Shown here: positions 9,636 through 15,655 of the stretch, piece after piece
Layout: each line of letters opens with the position of its first letter
Position numbering within the stretch: position 1 is the first letter of the stretch
NCBI GenBank assembly: GCA_950097605.1
Contig: CATNEU010000009.1
Location: 1 to 16,568, forward strand
DNA: 16,568 nucleotides
Origin: an uncultured Oscillospiraceae bacterium
GTDB lineage: Bacteria > Bacillota > Clostridia > Oscillospirales > Ruminococcaceae
Reading direction: 5' to 3'
Position numbers and translations under genes: made by a program
Notes under the pieces: model-generated
Databases searched by the model: none
Seen by the model: only the letters and a program-made list of their open reading frames with translations
What the model was told of the DNA's origin: nothing

Positions 9636-9797
9636 ATGTACCTCCTTTGTCTTCATAAATGTCATTGAGCGGGTTGCCCACCCTTTCACCACACCGCCGC
9701 GCCGGCTGCTTCACCTCCCGTCCCTGCGGCAGGGTATGGATACGCCGCGTGAAAGCCGCCTTCACACGCACAAACACCTATTTTCGAACATAGTTTC
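9636..9797 (-). promoter_or_regulatory. Leader of the GH84 operon, about 160 nt, with hairpins and a strong RBS
   Basis: The minus-strand transcript predicted from the promoter runs about 160 nt before the ATG at 9635. It contains an imperfect hairpin (arms 9747-9755 and 9760-9769) and a small perfect one (9722-9726 with 9730-9734), and ends with AAGGAGG 5 nt before the start codon. I could not match it to a riboswitch class I know. Its length leaves room for regulation, but that is inference. Confidence 0.5.
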
Positions 9798-9803
9798 AGC
9801 TTT

Positions 9804-9832
9804 AGTATATTGCGCGATTTTGCAATTGTCAA
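9804..9832 (-). promoter_or_regulatory. Sigma-A type promoter of the GH84 operon
   Basis: On the minus strand a perfect -35 TTGACA (9832-9827) is followed by a 17-bp spacer and -10 TATACT (9809-9804), five of six to consensus. The DNA upstream of the -35 is very AT-rich and could act as an UP element. Transcription should begin near 9797. Confidence 0.85.
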
Positions 9833-10183
9833 TATACACAGTTCATATATTTTATTCAAATATTTTTTGGTGTAAATATATAAAATTCCTGAACTTTTTA
9901 TGTAAGCACAAAGCAAATGTGAAACCCGTTCTGTTTGTCTTATCAGCTTTGCTTGGCCGCTTGGTTCCCTTTTGGGCAAACTGCTCAAAGGCCCTATTGA
10001 TTCCGCTCAATCCTGCCGGCACCTCCACGGCTGAAGGTTGTGTAGATTGTCCCGTTCTTTTTCTGTTTCTACGCTGTGTTGTTGCTGCGGGCTCTTTTTT
10101 TTACAATGCGTTTAGACACAGGGAAAAAACACAAGTATGGACATATAGAGCCGTCCGCGCTGTCCTTCCAGAGCCTGTAAATC
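9833..10183. other. Intergenic region without a recognisable gene
   Basis: From the GH84 promoter to the lipoprotein terminator I see no credible coding region. The part near 9833-9912 is strongly AT-rich; the rest (about 9913-10183) is of mixed composition, and its open frames on either strand lack ribosome sites and family-like sequence. The AT-rich part holds the inverted repeat described separately. Confidence 0.6.
9840..9895. repeat. Imperfect inverted repeat just upstream of the GH84 promoter
   Basis: Outer arms AGTTCA (9840-9845) and TGAACT (9890-9895) and inner arms ATTTTAT (9849-9855) and ATAAAAT (9880-9886) are complementary, separated by 3-nt mismatched stretches. The repeat starts 8 bp upstream of the -35 box. 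It may bind a regulator or form a hairpin; TTTTTATG follows it on the plus strand. Confidence 0.5.
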
Positions 10184-10228
10184 AAAAAAAGAAAATGCCC
10201 GCGAAGAAACGTTTGTTTCTTCGCGGGC
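10184..10228 (-). terminator. Intrinsic terminator of the lipoprotein gene
   Basis: A perfect 14-bp stem (10197-10210 with 10215-10228) with a 4-nt loop is followed on the minus strand by ATTTTC and then seven T. It lies about 40 nt after the lipoprotein stop codon. Confidence 0.93.
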
Positions 10229-10267
10229 GGCCAGAGTTGCTTTTTACACAATATGAAATACCTTGCT

Positions 10268-10795
10268 TTATAGAAGAAGGCAAGCATTCCATCCGGGTCC
10301 ATTCGAGGATGTTCTGTGGACAGGTTTTGTAGTGACGGACACCTCCTGTACATCCTGTATATATTGGCGGTCCAGTTGGACAAGAACAATTCGATGGCAC
10401 TCGATATCCGCGCCAAAACTCTCCGGGTCCTGGGCAAGCTCCGCCTGAACAGATAGCGTCCCTTGATCGGAGTCCATTTTGTTGACTCGATACACATACT
10501 CCTTTTTTTGTGGAACCTTGTGAACCAGCAGCAAAACGGCACGGTTCTCAAATGTCTTTTCCTCCACTGCGGGCAACTCCACTTGCCCCAATTGCGTCAG
10601 CTTGTCGCATGCAGTCTGGAAGCTTTGGTAATCCGTATAAATGGCGGTCTCCGAATCCCTCTCGCCGCTTGGCCGTAAACCGCTGACCGCTGGTATTTGA
10701 CCGGTATTCACGTCGCAAAGCTGCTCAAACGGGATGCTCTTCCCATTCCCGCACCCAGCCAACAAAAACAGCATGCAGAACACGATGGACAACAA
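10268..10795 (-). CDS. Small predicted lipoprotein, function unknown
   Basis: The 175-residue product begins with a short hydrophobic stretch ending in the lipobox L12-A-G-C15, followed by GNGKS, so it should be a lipid-anchored surface protein. The mature part has one predicted mixed alpha/beta domain with FENRAVLLLV and VYRVNKMDSDQGTL near the middle. This loosely recalls the PrcB C-terminal domain type found in small Clostridia lipoproteins, but I would not assign it. The start is uncertain: the frame opens only at tandem TTG codons (10795, 10792), with GGGA 5 nt upstream, giving a signal peptide with no positive charge. An ATG at 10806 lies in another frame; one extra base would join it to give an MGTRLLS start. 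The gene is divergent from the TraX-family gene and has its own terminator. Confidence 0.7.
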   Translation of the reverse strand: MLSIVFCMLFLLAGCGNGKSIPFEQLCDVNTGQIPAVSGLRPSGERDSETAIYTDYQSFQTACDKLTQLGQVELPAVEEKTFENRAVLLLVHKVPQKKEYVYRVNKMDSDQGTLSVQAELAQDPESFGADIECHRIVLVQLDRQYIQDVQEVSVTTKPVHRTSSNGPGWNACLLL

Positions 10796-10846
10796 ACGCG
10801 TCCCATAACTCTATTTGGCTAGATCGCGTTTATCAAAGCATATTTT

Positions 10847-10858
10847 CCAATATATTGG
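10847..10858. promoter_or_regulatory. 12-bp perfect palindrome in the divergent intergenic region
   Basis: CCAATATATTGG lies between the lipoprotein gene and the TraX-family gene, 8 bp upstream of the -35 box of the latter. The position suits an operator for either gene, but no regulator is encoded nearby. A 12-bp AT-rich palindrome can also arise by chance. Confidence 0.35.
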
Positions 10859-10866
10859 TATACTTG

Positions 10867-10895
10867 TTGCCGTATAGGCCCCAGTATGCTATAGT
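10867..10895 (+). promoter_or_regulatory. Promoter of the TraX-family gene, extended -10
   Basis: A -35 TTGCCG (10867-10872), a 17-bp spacer and a -10 TATAGT (10890-10895) preceded by TGC form an extended -10 promoter. The predicted leader is about 46 nt, ending at the ATG at 10948. Confidence 0.7.
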
Positions 10896-10947
10896 GGAAA
10901 ATATATAGTCTGGCAATACGCCTTTTTAGTTGAAAAGGAAGAGATAC

Positions 10948-11673
10948 ATGACGGTTTTTTGGATCAAACTGCTCGCGGTTGTCTCAATGCTCGCGGACCA
11001 CACGGCCTGCGTGCTCGACAACGCCGGGATATTGGGGAGCGGCGCCTCCGGGCTGCTGCATGCGTTTGGACGCATGGCATTCCCGCTCTATGCTTTTCTG
11101 GCTGCGAACGGCTGGCGGCATACGCGCAGCAGGCAGCGTTATCTCCGGCGGCTGCTGGTCTTTGCGGGCATTTCCCAGTTGCCGTTCACGTTCGCATTGC
11201 AGCGGCTTCCAACCGGCGGCTATCGTTTTTTGCAGCTCAATGTGTTTTTCACGCTTGCCGCCGGTCTGCTGCTCACAAACTGGCTGCAAGCTCTGCCGGG
11301 AGCAACCGGGGCCGCACAAGCTCCATTTTGGAAAAAGCTTCTGCCTGTTCTTGTCCTGCTCCCACTTGTGCCATGGATGGACTATTCGTTTTGGGGCGTG
11401 CTGCTGATCGCTGTTCTCTGCCTGGCCGGGCGGCGGCGCGCGCAGGGCCTTTTTCTGACGGTCTGGGCGCTGCTGGAGTATACGCCGGACGCGGCCAAAC
11501 TGGCCGCCAATCCTCTGCATACGCTTTTGCCGCTGCTGTTTGCGCTGTGCGCCGTAGGAGCCGCCCTGTTTTATAACGGAAAAAAAGGGCCTTCTCTTCA
11601 ATATGCGTTTTATGCGGTCTACCCTGTGCATTTACTCCTTCTGGCCCTGCTTGCACAGTTTGTGCTGCGATGA
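10948..11673 (+). CDS. TraX-family integral membrane protein
   Basis: The 241-residue product is almost all hydrophobic segments (about seven or eight). It carries TraX-family (PF05857) hallmarks in order: an N-terminal helix with a D17-H18 pair, the block G41-R-M-A-F-P-L-Y-A-F followed by NGWRHTRS, an Arg-rich YLRRLL turn, ISQLPF near 75-80, and LNVFFTL. Plasmid F TraX acetylates pilin. Chromosomal copies in Firmicutes are common but their role is not known, so acyl transfer is only a possibility here. The ATG at 10948 is preferred over the in-frame TTG at 10930 because AAGGA lies 8 nt before it. It is the only plus-strand gene, with its own promoter, and converges on lepA. I see no conjugation genes around it. 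Confidence 0.88.
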   Translation: MTVFWIKLLAVVSMLADHTACVLDNAGILGSGASGLLHAFGRMAFPLYAFLAANGWRHTRSRQRYLRRLLVFAGISQLPFTFALQRLPTGGYRFLQLNVFFTLAAGLLLTNWLQALPGATGAAQAPFWKKLLPVLVLLPLVPWMDYSFWGVLLIAVLCLAGRRRAQGLFLTVWALLEYTPDAAKLAANPLHTLLPLLFALCAVGAALFYNGKKGPSLQYAFYAVYPVHLLLLALLAQFVLR

Positions 11674-11713
11674 CGTGTACACTTAATAAAATCTGAAAAT
11701 TAGAATCGAACGC

Positions 11714-11744
11714 AAAAAAGGCGGGAGAAGTATTCTCCCGCCTT
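11714..11744 (-). terminator. Intrinsic terminator of lepA
   Basis: A perfect 12-bp stem (11718-11729 with 11733-11744) with a 3-nt loop overlaps a run of six A, which is six T on the minus strand. It begins 18 nt past the lepA stop. On the plus strand no U-run follows, so it serves lepA rather than the convergent TraX-family gene. Confidence 0.92.
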
Positions 11745-11761
11745 AAAACTATAGCATTCAC

Positions 11762-13570
11762 TTACTCGTCGAGCTTGAGCACCGCCATAAACGCCTCCTG
11801 CGGCACCTCGACGCTGCCGAGCTGGCGCATGCGCTTTTTGCCTTCCTTCTGCTTTTCGAGCAGTTTCTTTTTACGTGTGATATCGCCGCCATAGCACTTG
11901 GCCAAAACATCCTTGCGCATGGCTTTAACGGTCTCGCGCGCGATGATTTTGCCGCCCACAGCGGCTTGAATCGGCACCTCGAACAACTGTCTCGGAATGT
12001 TTTCCTTGAGCTTTTCCGCAATCCTTCTGGCGCGCGGATAGGCTTTGTCGGTATGCACGATAAACGACAGCGCGTCCACCACATCCCCGTTGAGCATGAT
12101 ATCCAGCTTGACAAGCTTGGACGGCATATAGCCAATCAGCTCATAGTCAAACGAGGCGTAGCCCTTGGTGCGGGATTTGAGCGCGTCGAAAAAGTCATAG
12201 ACAATTTCGTTGAGCGGCAGCACATAGTGCAGGTCCACACGCTCGGCCTCGATGTATTTCATATCCTTAAAGACGCCGCGTCGGTCCTGACAGAGTTCCA
12301 TAATGTTGCCGACATACTCGCTGGGCGTGTAGATATGCGCGTTGACCATCGGTTCCTCCGCCTGTTGAATCAGCGCCGGGTCGGGATAGTTGGTCGGGTT
12401 GTCGATATACACCGTCTCGCCGGAGGCCAGGGTGAGTTTGTAAATGACGCTGGGCGCTGTTGTAATCAGATCCAAATTGTATTCGCGCTCGAGGCGCTCT
12501 TGGATGATCTCCATGTGCAGCAACCCCAGAAAACCGCAGCGGAAACCAAATCCCAGTGCAATCGAAGTCTCGGGCTCGAAGGTCAGCGAAGCGTCGTTGA
12601 GCTGCAGTTTTTCCAGCGCGTCCCGCAGGTCGGGGTATTTCGCGCCGTCCGCCGGATAGATGCCCGAAAACACCATCGGGTTGACCTTTTTATAGCCCGG
12701 CAACGGCTCGTCCGCGGGATTGGCGGCGTCGGTTACCGTGTCGCCCACACGGGTGTCCCCGATGCTCTTGATACTCGCGGTGATGTAGCCAACTTCACCG
12801 GCCTGCAAGCAGTCCGCCGGTTCCACGCTGGTTGCGCGCATCCAGCCGGTCTCCACCACGTCGAACTCCGCCCCCGTCGCCATCATGCGCATCCGCATAC
12901 CCGGACGGATGGTGCCGTCCACAACGCGCACATAGACGATCACGCCTTTATAGGCATCGTAATAGGAGTCGAATATCAACGCTTTGAGCGGTGCGTTCTC
13001 GTCTCCGCCCGGCGCAGGAATATCCGAAACCACCCGCGCGAGCACCTGTTCGATATTCACGCCGGCCTTTGCGGAGATACGCGGCGCGTCCATTGCCGGA
13101 ATGCCAATGATGTCCTCCACCTCGTGGCAGACGCGCTCAGGGTCGGCGGAGGGCAGGTCGATCTTGTTGACAACCGGCAGCACCTCGAGGTCGTGCTCGA
13201 TCGCCAGGTAGGTGTTGGCGAGTGTCTGCGCTTCAATACCCTGCGAGGCGTCCACCACGAGGATTGCACCCTCGCAGGCCGCCAGCGAACGGGAGACTTC
13301 ATAGTTAAAATCCACATGGCCGGGCGTGTCGATTAAATTATAGGTGTAAACCGTACCGTCGTCGGCTGTATAATCCAGCGTGACGGCACGCGCTTTAATC
13401 GTGATGCCGCGCTCGCGCTCGAGTTCCATATTGTCCAATAACTGCTCGCTCATCTCGCGGCTGGAGACCGAACTGGTCTTCTCCAACATGCGGTCTGCAA
13501 GCGTGGACTTGCCGTGGTCGATGTGCGCAATGATGCAAAAATTCCGGATATGGCTTCTGTTGTATGCCAA
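11762..13570 (-). CDS. lepA: Elongation factor 4 (LepA), ribosome back-translocating GTPase
   Basis: The 602-residue product has the normal LepA length. The G-domain motifs are all present: P-loop AHIDHGKST (15-23), RGITIK (54-59), DTPGHVD (81-87) and NKID (125-128). It continues with domain II and EF-G-like domains. It ends with the LepA-specific C-terminal domain, recognised by AKCYGGDITRKKKLLEKQ and GSVEVPQEAFMAVL. LepA acts on the ribosome and affects translation fidelity and initiation under stress. Start: the frame is open to 13681, but the TTG at 13570 has AGGTGG 5 nt upstream and gives MAYNRSHIRNF, matching the family N-terminus; the extra 37 residues would be foreign to LepA. It has its own promoter and terminator and appears monocistronic. 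Clostridia often place hemW or grpE-dnaK genes after lepA; here a convergent gene follows instead. Confidence 0.97.
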   Translation of the reverse strand: MAYNRSHIRNFCIIAHIDHGKSTLADRMLEKTSSVSSREMSEQLLDNMELERERGITIKARAVTLDYTADDGTVYTYNLIDTPGHVDFNYEVSRSLAACEGAILVVDASQGIEAQTLANTYLAIEHDLEVLPVVNKIDLPSADPERVCHEVEDIIGIPAMDAPRISAKAGVNIEQVLARVVSDIPAPGGDENAPLKALIFDSYYDAYKGVIVYVRVVDGTIRPGMRMRMMATGAEFDVVETGWMRATSVEPADCLQAGEVGYITASIKSIGDTRVGDTVTDAANPADEPLPGYKKVNPMVFSGIYPADGAKYPDLRDALEKLQLNDASLTFEPETSIALGFGFRCGFLGLLHMEIIQERLEREYNLDLITTAPSVIYKLTLASGETVYIDNPTNYPDPALIQQAEEPMVNAHIYTPSEYVGNIMELCQDRRGVFKDMKYIEAERVDLHYVLPLNEIVYDFFDALKSRTKGYASFDYELIGYMPSKLVKLDIMLNGDVVDALSFIVHTDKAYPRARRIAEKLKENIPRQLFEVPIQAAVGGKIIARETVKAMRKDVLAKCYGGDITRKKKLLEKQKEGKKRMRQLGSVEVPQEAFMAVLKLDE

Positions 13571-13641
13571 GTATACCACCTCATACTCGTATTCAAAAAC
13601 GCATCGGCTTCGCGCCGGTAGAGAAAGGCTGTTAGCCGTTT

Positions 13642-13682
13642 GTTGCTTTTTACGCACTGCTACATGCTCTGTAAAAAGCAAC
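13642..13682 (-). other. 12-bp perfect inverted repeat in the lepA leader
   Basis: GTTGCTTTTTAC (13642-13653) and its exact complement (13671-13682) enclose a 17-nt loop. The arms would form a stable RNA stem about 70 nt before the start codon. There is no terminal U-run, so it is not a standard terminator. Confidence 0.75.
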
Positions 13683-13714
13683 GGCAGAGCCGTGTATGCA
13701 AAATTCGATCCCCA

Positions 13715-13731
13715 GCCGCTTTGCGGCTATT
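13715..13731. repeat. 17-bp direct repeat with internal hairpin, copy 1
   Basis: GCCGCTTTGCGGCTATT, identical to 13826-13842. Each copy can fold into a 5-bp GC stem with a TTT loop. I found only these two copies in the window. Confidence 0.85.
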
Positions 13732-13825
13732 CTGCCGGGGGCGCAGCGCGCGCAGGGGCGGAACCCGGCATATGGGCGGGAGGATTCCGCAGAATCCGCA
13801 TCGCCCTGCACATAAACGTATAATG

Positions 13826-13842
13826 GCCGCTTTGCGGCTATT
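13826..13842. repeat. 17-bp direct repeat with internal hairpin, copy 2, inside a larger palindrome
   Basis: This copy lies within a longer hairpin: 13818-13830 pairs with 13834-13846 over 13 positions with a single G-T mismatch and a TTT loop. The palindrome includes TATAAT on both strands. Confidence 0.85.
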
Positions 13843-13869
13843 ATACCACAAAACAAACGTCTCCCGCAA
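13840..13869 (-). promoter_or_regulatory. Candidate lepA promoter, extended -10
   Basis: On the minus strand TGG precedes a perfect -10 TATAAT (13845-13840), making an extended -10. The -35 is weak: TTGCGG at 13869-13864 with an 18-bp spacer. It lies between the M16 peptidase stop and lepA. Confidence 0.6.
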
Positions 13870-13892
13870 TTTCCCTGAAAATATTTCCGCTG

Positions 13893-15164
13893 TTACAGTG
13901 TAAACAGCAGCTCCCGGACCCGTTCCACATCCAGATCCTTTTTTCTGCCCTGAAACGCCGCAACGCAGTTCTCCGGCCGGAAAATCTCCCCTGCCGTTTC
14001 CATCAGGCCGCCCGGCGTCACCGACTGATAACGCGCCCGGTATTCCTCAATGCTCGAAAATCCCTGCTCGAGTATGACCGATTCGTATGCCATTGTCCAG
14101 TTGAGCTCTTCCGGGTCGTCCAGCAGCATCTCGGCATTGTCCACATAGGCGGGAAGCACCTTTGCAAGATCTCTGCCGTCAATATCTGTCTTTGCGGACC
14201 GCAATACCTGCACAAAAATCCGCAGCGATTCATATAGCAGCGCCTGCCGGATTTCATAGGCGCAGTACAGATTGCCGATATTGCTGTACTTTTCAAGTGT
14301 GGCATGAATGCTGTAGACAAGCCCGCTGCGCTCCGACAATTCCATAAACAGCCGGCTGGCCTCGCCGGAAAACAAAAGGCTGTAAAGCAGGTCCATGCGT
14401 GGATGGGCCGCCGCGTCGATCCGCGGAATGTCGAAGTGCAGTTCTGCGCTGCAATAACCGGCGTTTTTTACAACGACCTGTACGTTCCGCCTGCAAAAGC
14501 CTTGCGGCACCGGCGCCAGATTCCGGTATTCGGCGCCGGTTTGCGACAGCGCAAGCGCTGCAATTCTTTCGCAAAGGCCGTCCACCTGTCCGGGTGCAAA
14601 CTGGCCGGTCAGGTAGAAAAACAGCCGGCCCGTTCCGCAGAGCTTGCATGCCTCGGCACGGAGCTGCTTGAGCCGGATGCGATCCACCTCTTCCTGTGTC
14701 CCGGCAATCATTCCGTCCAGCGGCGTGCCGTTCCACACCGTATTGCCCGCCAAATGGTGCAGCGAGTTTTTCTCGTCGTTCTCGCGGATTTCTCCCTTGA
14801 TGCGCAAGCGCTCCTGGTCCACCTCGGCACTGCCAATAAGCAGCGGCAAAAGCACCGAAACAAGCATCTCGGCACAGGCCGCAAAGTGCTTGGGTGCGGC
14901 GGTGATCGAAAAATAAATAAACTCTCGGTACGTGCAGGCGTCCAGAACGGCTCCCAGGCTGTCCAGCCTTTCATATAACCGGCCGCCATGGAGCCTGTCC
15001 AGATTCTTAAACACAATGTGCTCCCAAAAATGCGAGATGCCCGGGAACTCCTCCCCGTACAGGTTCCCCGCGCGCAGGTATAGGCGCAGGCAAAAGCTGT
15101 GCAGGTGTGGCAACCTGTAGCTGTAGACCGATACGCCGTTGGGCGTTGTTCTCTTTTCCTGCAT
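13893..15164 (-). CDS. M16 family zinc metallopeptidase
   Basis: The 423-residue product has the inverted zinc motif H45-F-W-E-H49 and a Glu (E125, in RIKGEIREND) at the spacing expected for the third zinc ligand. The second half carries the M16 C-terminal signature FSGEASRLFMELSERSGLVYS with R271 and Y284. It therefore has both halves of an M16B peptidase and an intact active site; members cut short peptides. No signal peptide is visible, so it is probably cytoplasmic. Start: an ATG 5 codons upstream (15179) has no ribosome site, while the ATG at 15164 is preceded by GGGGGTG at 6 nt. Both remain possible. Firmicutes often encode two adjacent M16 genes (YmfF/YmfH type); here there is one, between the permease terminator and the lepA leader. 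Its product is unusually Cys-rich (several scattered Cys). Substrate unknown. Confidence 0.9.
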   Translation of the reverse strand: MQEKRTTPNGVSVYSYRLPHLHSFCLRLYLRAGNLYGEEFPGISHFWEHIVFKNLDRLHGGRLYERLDSLGAVLDACTYREFIYFSITAAPKHFAACAEMLVSVLLPLLIGSAEVDQERLRIKGEIRENDEKNSLHHLAGNTVWNGTPLDGMIAGTQEEVDRIRLKQLRAEACKLCGTGRLFFYLTGQFAPGQVDGLCERIAALALSQTGAEYRNLAPVPQGFCRRNVQVVVKNAGYCSAELHFDIPRIDAAAHPRMDLLYSLLFSGEASRLFMELSERSGLVYSIHATLEKYSNIGNLYCAYEIRQALLYESLRIFVQVLRSAKTDIDGRDLAKVLPAYVDNAEMLLDDPEELNWTMAYESVILEQGFSSIEEYRARYQSVTPGGLMETAGEIFRPENCVAAFQGRKKDLDVERVRELLFTL

Positions 15165-15191
15165 GTACTGCACCCCCATTTTAGCCCGTTT

Positions 15192-15229
15192 AAAAACAGA
15201 CGGTAAAGAGGGTCTCTCTTTCCGTCTGT
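15192..15229 (-). terminator. Intrinsic terminator after the permease gene, just before the M16 gene
   Basis: Outer arms ACAGACGG (15196-15203) and CCGTCTGT (15222-15229) and inner arms AAAGAG (15205-15210) and CTCTTT (15216-15221) form a strong stem, followed on the minus strand by TTTTT. It lies 7 nt past the permease stop and only about 28 nt before the M16 gene start, so it could also attenuate that gene. Confidence 0.85.
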
Positions 15230-15235
15230 CTCGCT

Positions 15236-15655
15236 TTAAAAAATGATAAGCCCCACAACCAGCAGCAGTATCAGCACAATTCCAAAATATTTGAGAATGG
15301 ATTTGCCATTGACGACCTTGGTGAGCATGATATACAGCGGAAACGAAACCGCCACCGTTGCGGTCATAAAGGCAACCGCAATACCGGTGCTCATACCATT
15401 TGCAAGCATTGTCTGCACAAGCGGTATTACAGCGATGGTCTCGGTGTGCAGCAGGGAACCGATTCCCAGCGCCGCCAAAAGCAAAACAAGCTTGTTGAGA
15501 TGCAGAATCCCCGAAAGATCAATCGTGGTTGCATAGTAAGAAATCGCCGAGGACAACGCAACGCCAATCACCAGATACAGCCAGATCCCTTTGAACGCAT
15601 GGTGGTATTGTGCAGCGCGGTGTGCAACCTGCCCGATACATGGTGATGGTGGCAA
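15236..15655 (-). CDS. PF03773-type permease, C-terminal half, in the -1 frame relative to its N-terminal half
   Basis: This frame encodes GIWLYLVIGVALSSA, then several membrane helices with LHTETIAVIPLV and MSTGIAVAFMTATVAV, ending VGLIIF and a TAA. This is the second half of the PF03773 (predicted permease, ArsP/SO_0444-like) fold. The upstream end of the open frame (about 20 codons from a TTG at 15655) has no ribosome site and reads unlike the family, so it is not likely a separate gene. It overlaps the N-terminal half by 88 nt in another frame. Joined at the heptamer 15586-15592, the two halves would make about 322 residues, normal for the family. It is either the product of -1 frameshifting, a broken gene, or a sequencing indel. 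Confidence 0.75.
   Translation of the reverse strand: MPPSPCIGQVAHRAAQYHHAFKGIWLYLVIGVALSSAISYYATTIDLSGILHLNKLVLLLAALGIGSLLHTETIAVIPLVQTMLANGMSTGIAVAFMTATVAVSFPLYIMLTKVVNGKSILKYFGIVLILLLVVGLIIF

Larger units (their letters stand above)
13571..13838 (-). promoter_or_regulatory. Long structured leader of lepA (intergenic region between the M16 peptidase gene and lepA)
   Basis: No gene is seen in these roughly 270 bases. If transcription starts near 13833 as the promoter suggests, the leader carries a copy of a 17-bp repeat hairpin, a 12-bp inverted repeat (13642-13682), a small GGCTGTTAGCC hairpin near 13628 and then AGGTGG before the TTG start. I cannot match it to a known riboswitch. Confidence 0.5.

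Noticed and set aside
3194..9668. Long open plus-strand frames at 3194-4408, 5640-7151, 7206-8306 and 8475-9668
   Set aside because: They lie opposite the GH84 genes, have Arg/His/Val-rich shadow-like composition, no good ribosome sites and no recognisable domains. They are by-products of GC-rich codon use on the minus strand.
9636..9692. Upstream start for the first GH84 gene (19 more residues)
   Set aside because: The added residues would precede the signal peptide, and the AAGGAGG site is positioned for the ATG at 9635.
9636..9797. Known riboswitch in the GH84 leader
   Set aside because: I compared it from memory with cobalamin, TPP, c-di-GMP, SAM, ZTP and fluoride consensus elements and found no convincing match.
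9382..10332. Plus-strand frame of 316 codons crossing the GH84 promoter
   Set aside because: It begins inside the GH84 N-terminus, runs through the promoter and terminator, and has no family-like sequence or ribosome site.
11966..13336. Plus-strand frame of 456 codons opposite lepA
   Set aside because: It is fully antisense to an unmistakable lepA gene, and its sequence looks like a shadow.
13571..13681. Upstream start for lepA (37 more residues)
   Set aside because: The TTG at 13570 has AGGTGG at 5 nt and yields the normal LepA N-terminus; the extension covers the leader hairpin and is unlike LepA.
13715..13842. CRISPR-like array from the repeated GCCGCTTTGCGGCTATT
   Set aside because: There are only two copies 111 bp apart, with short repeats and no further units or cas genes.
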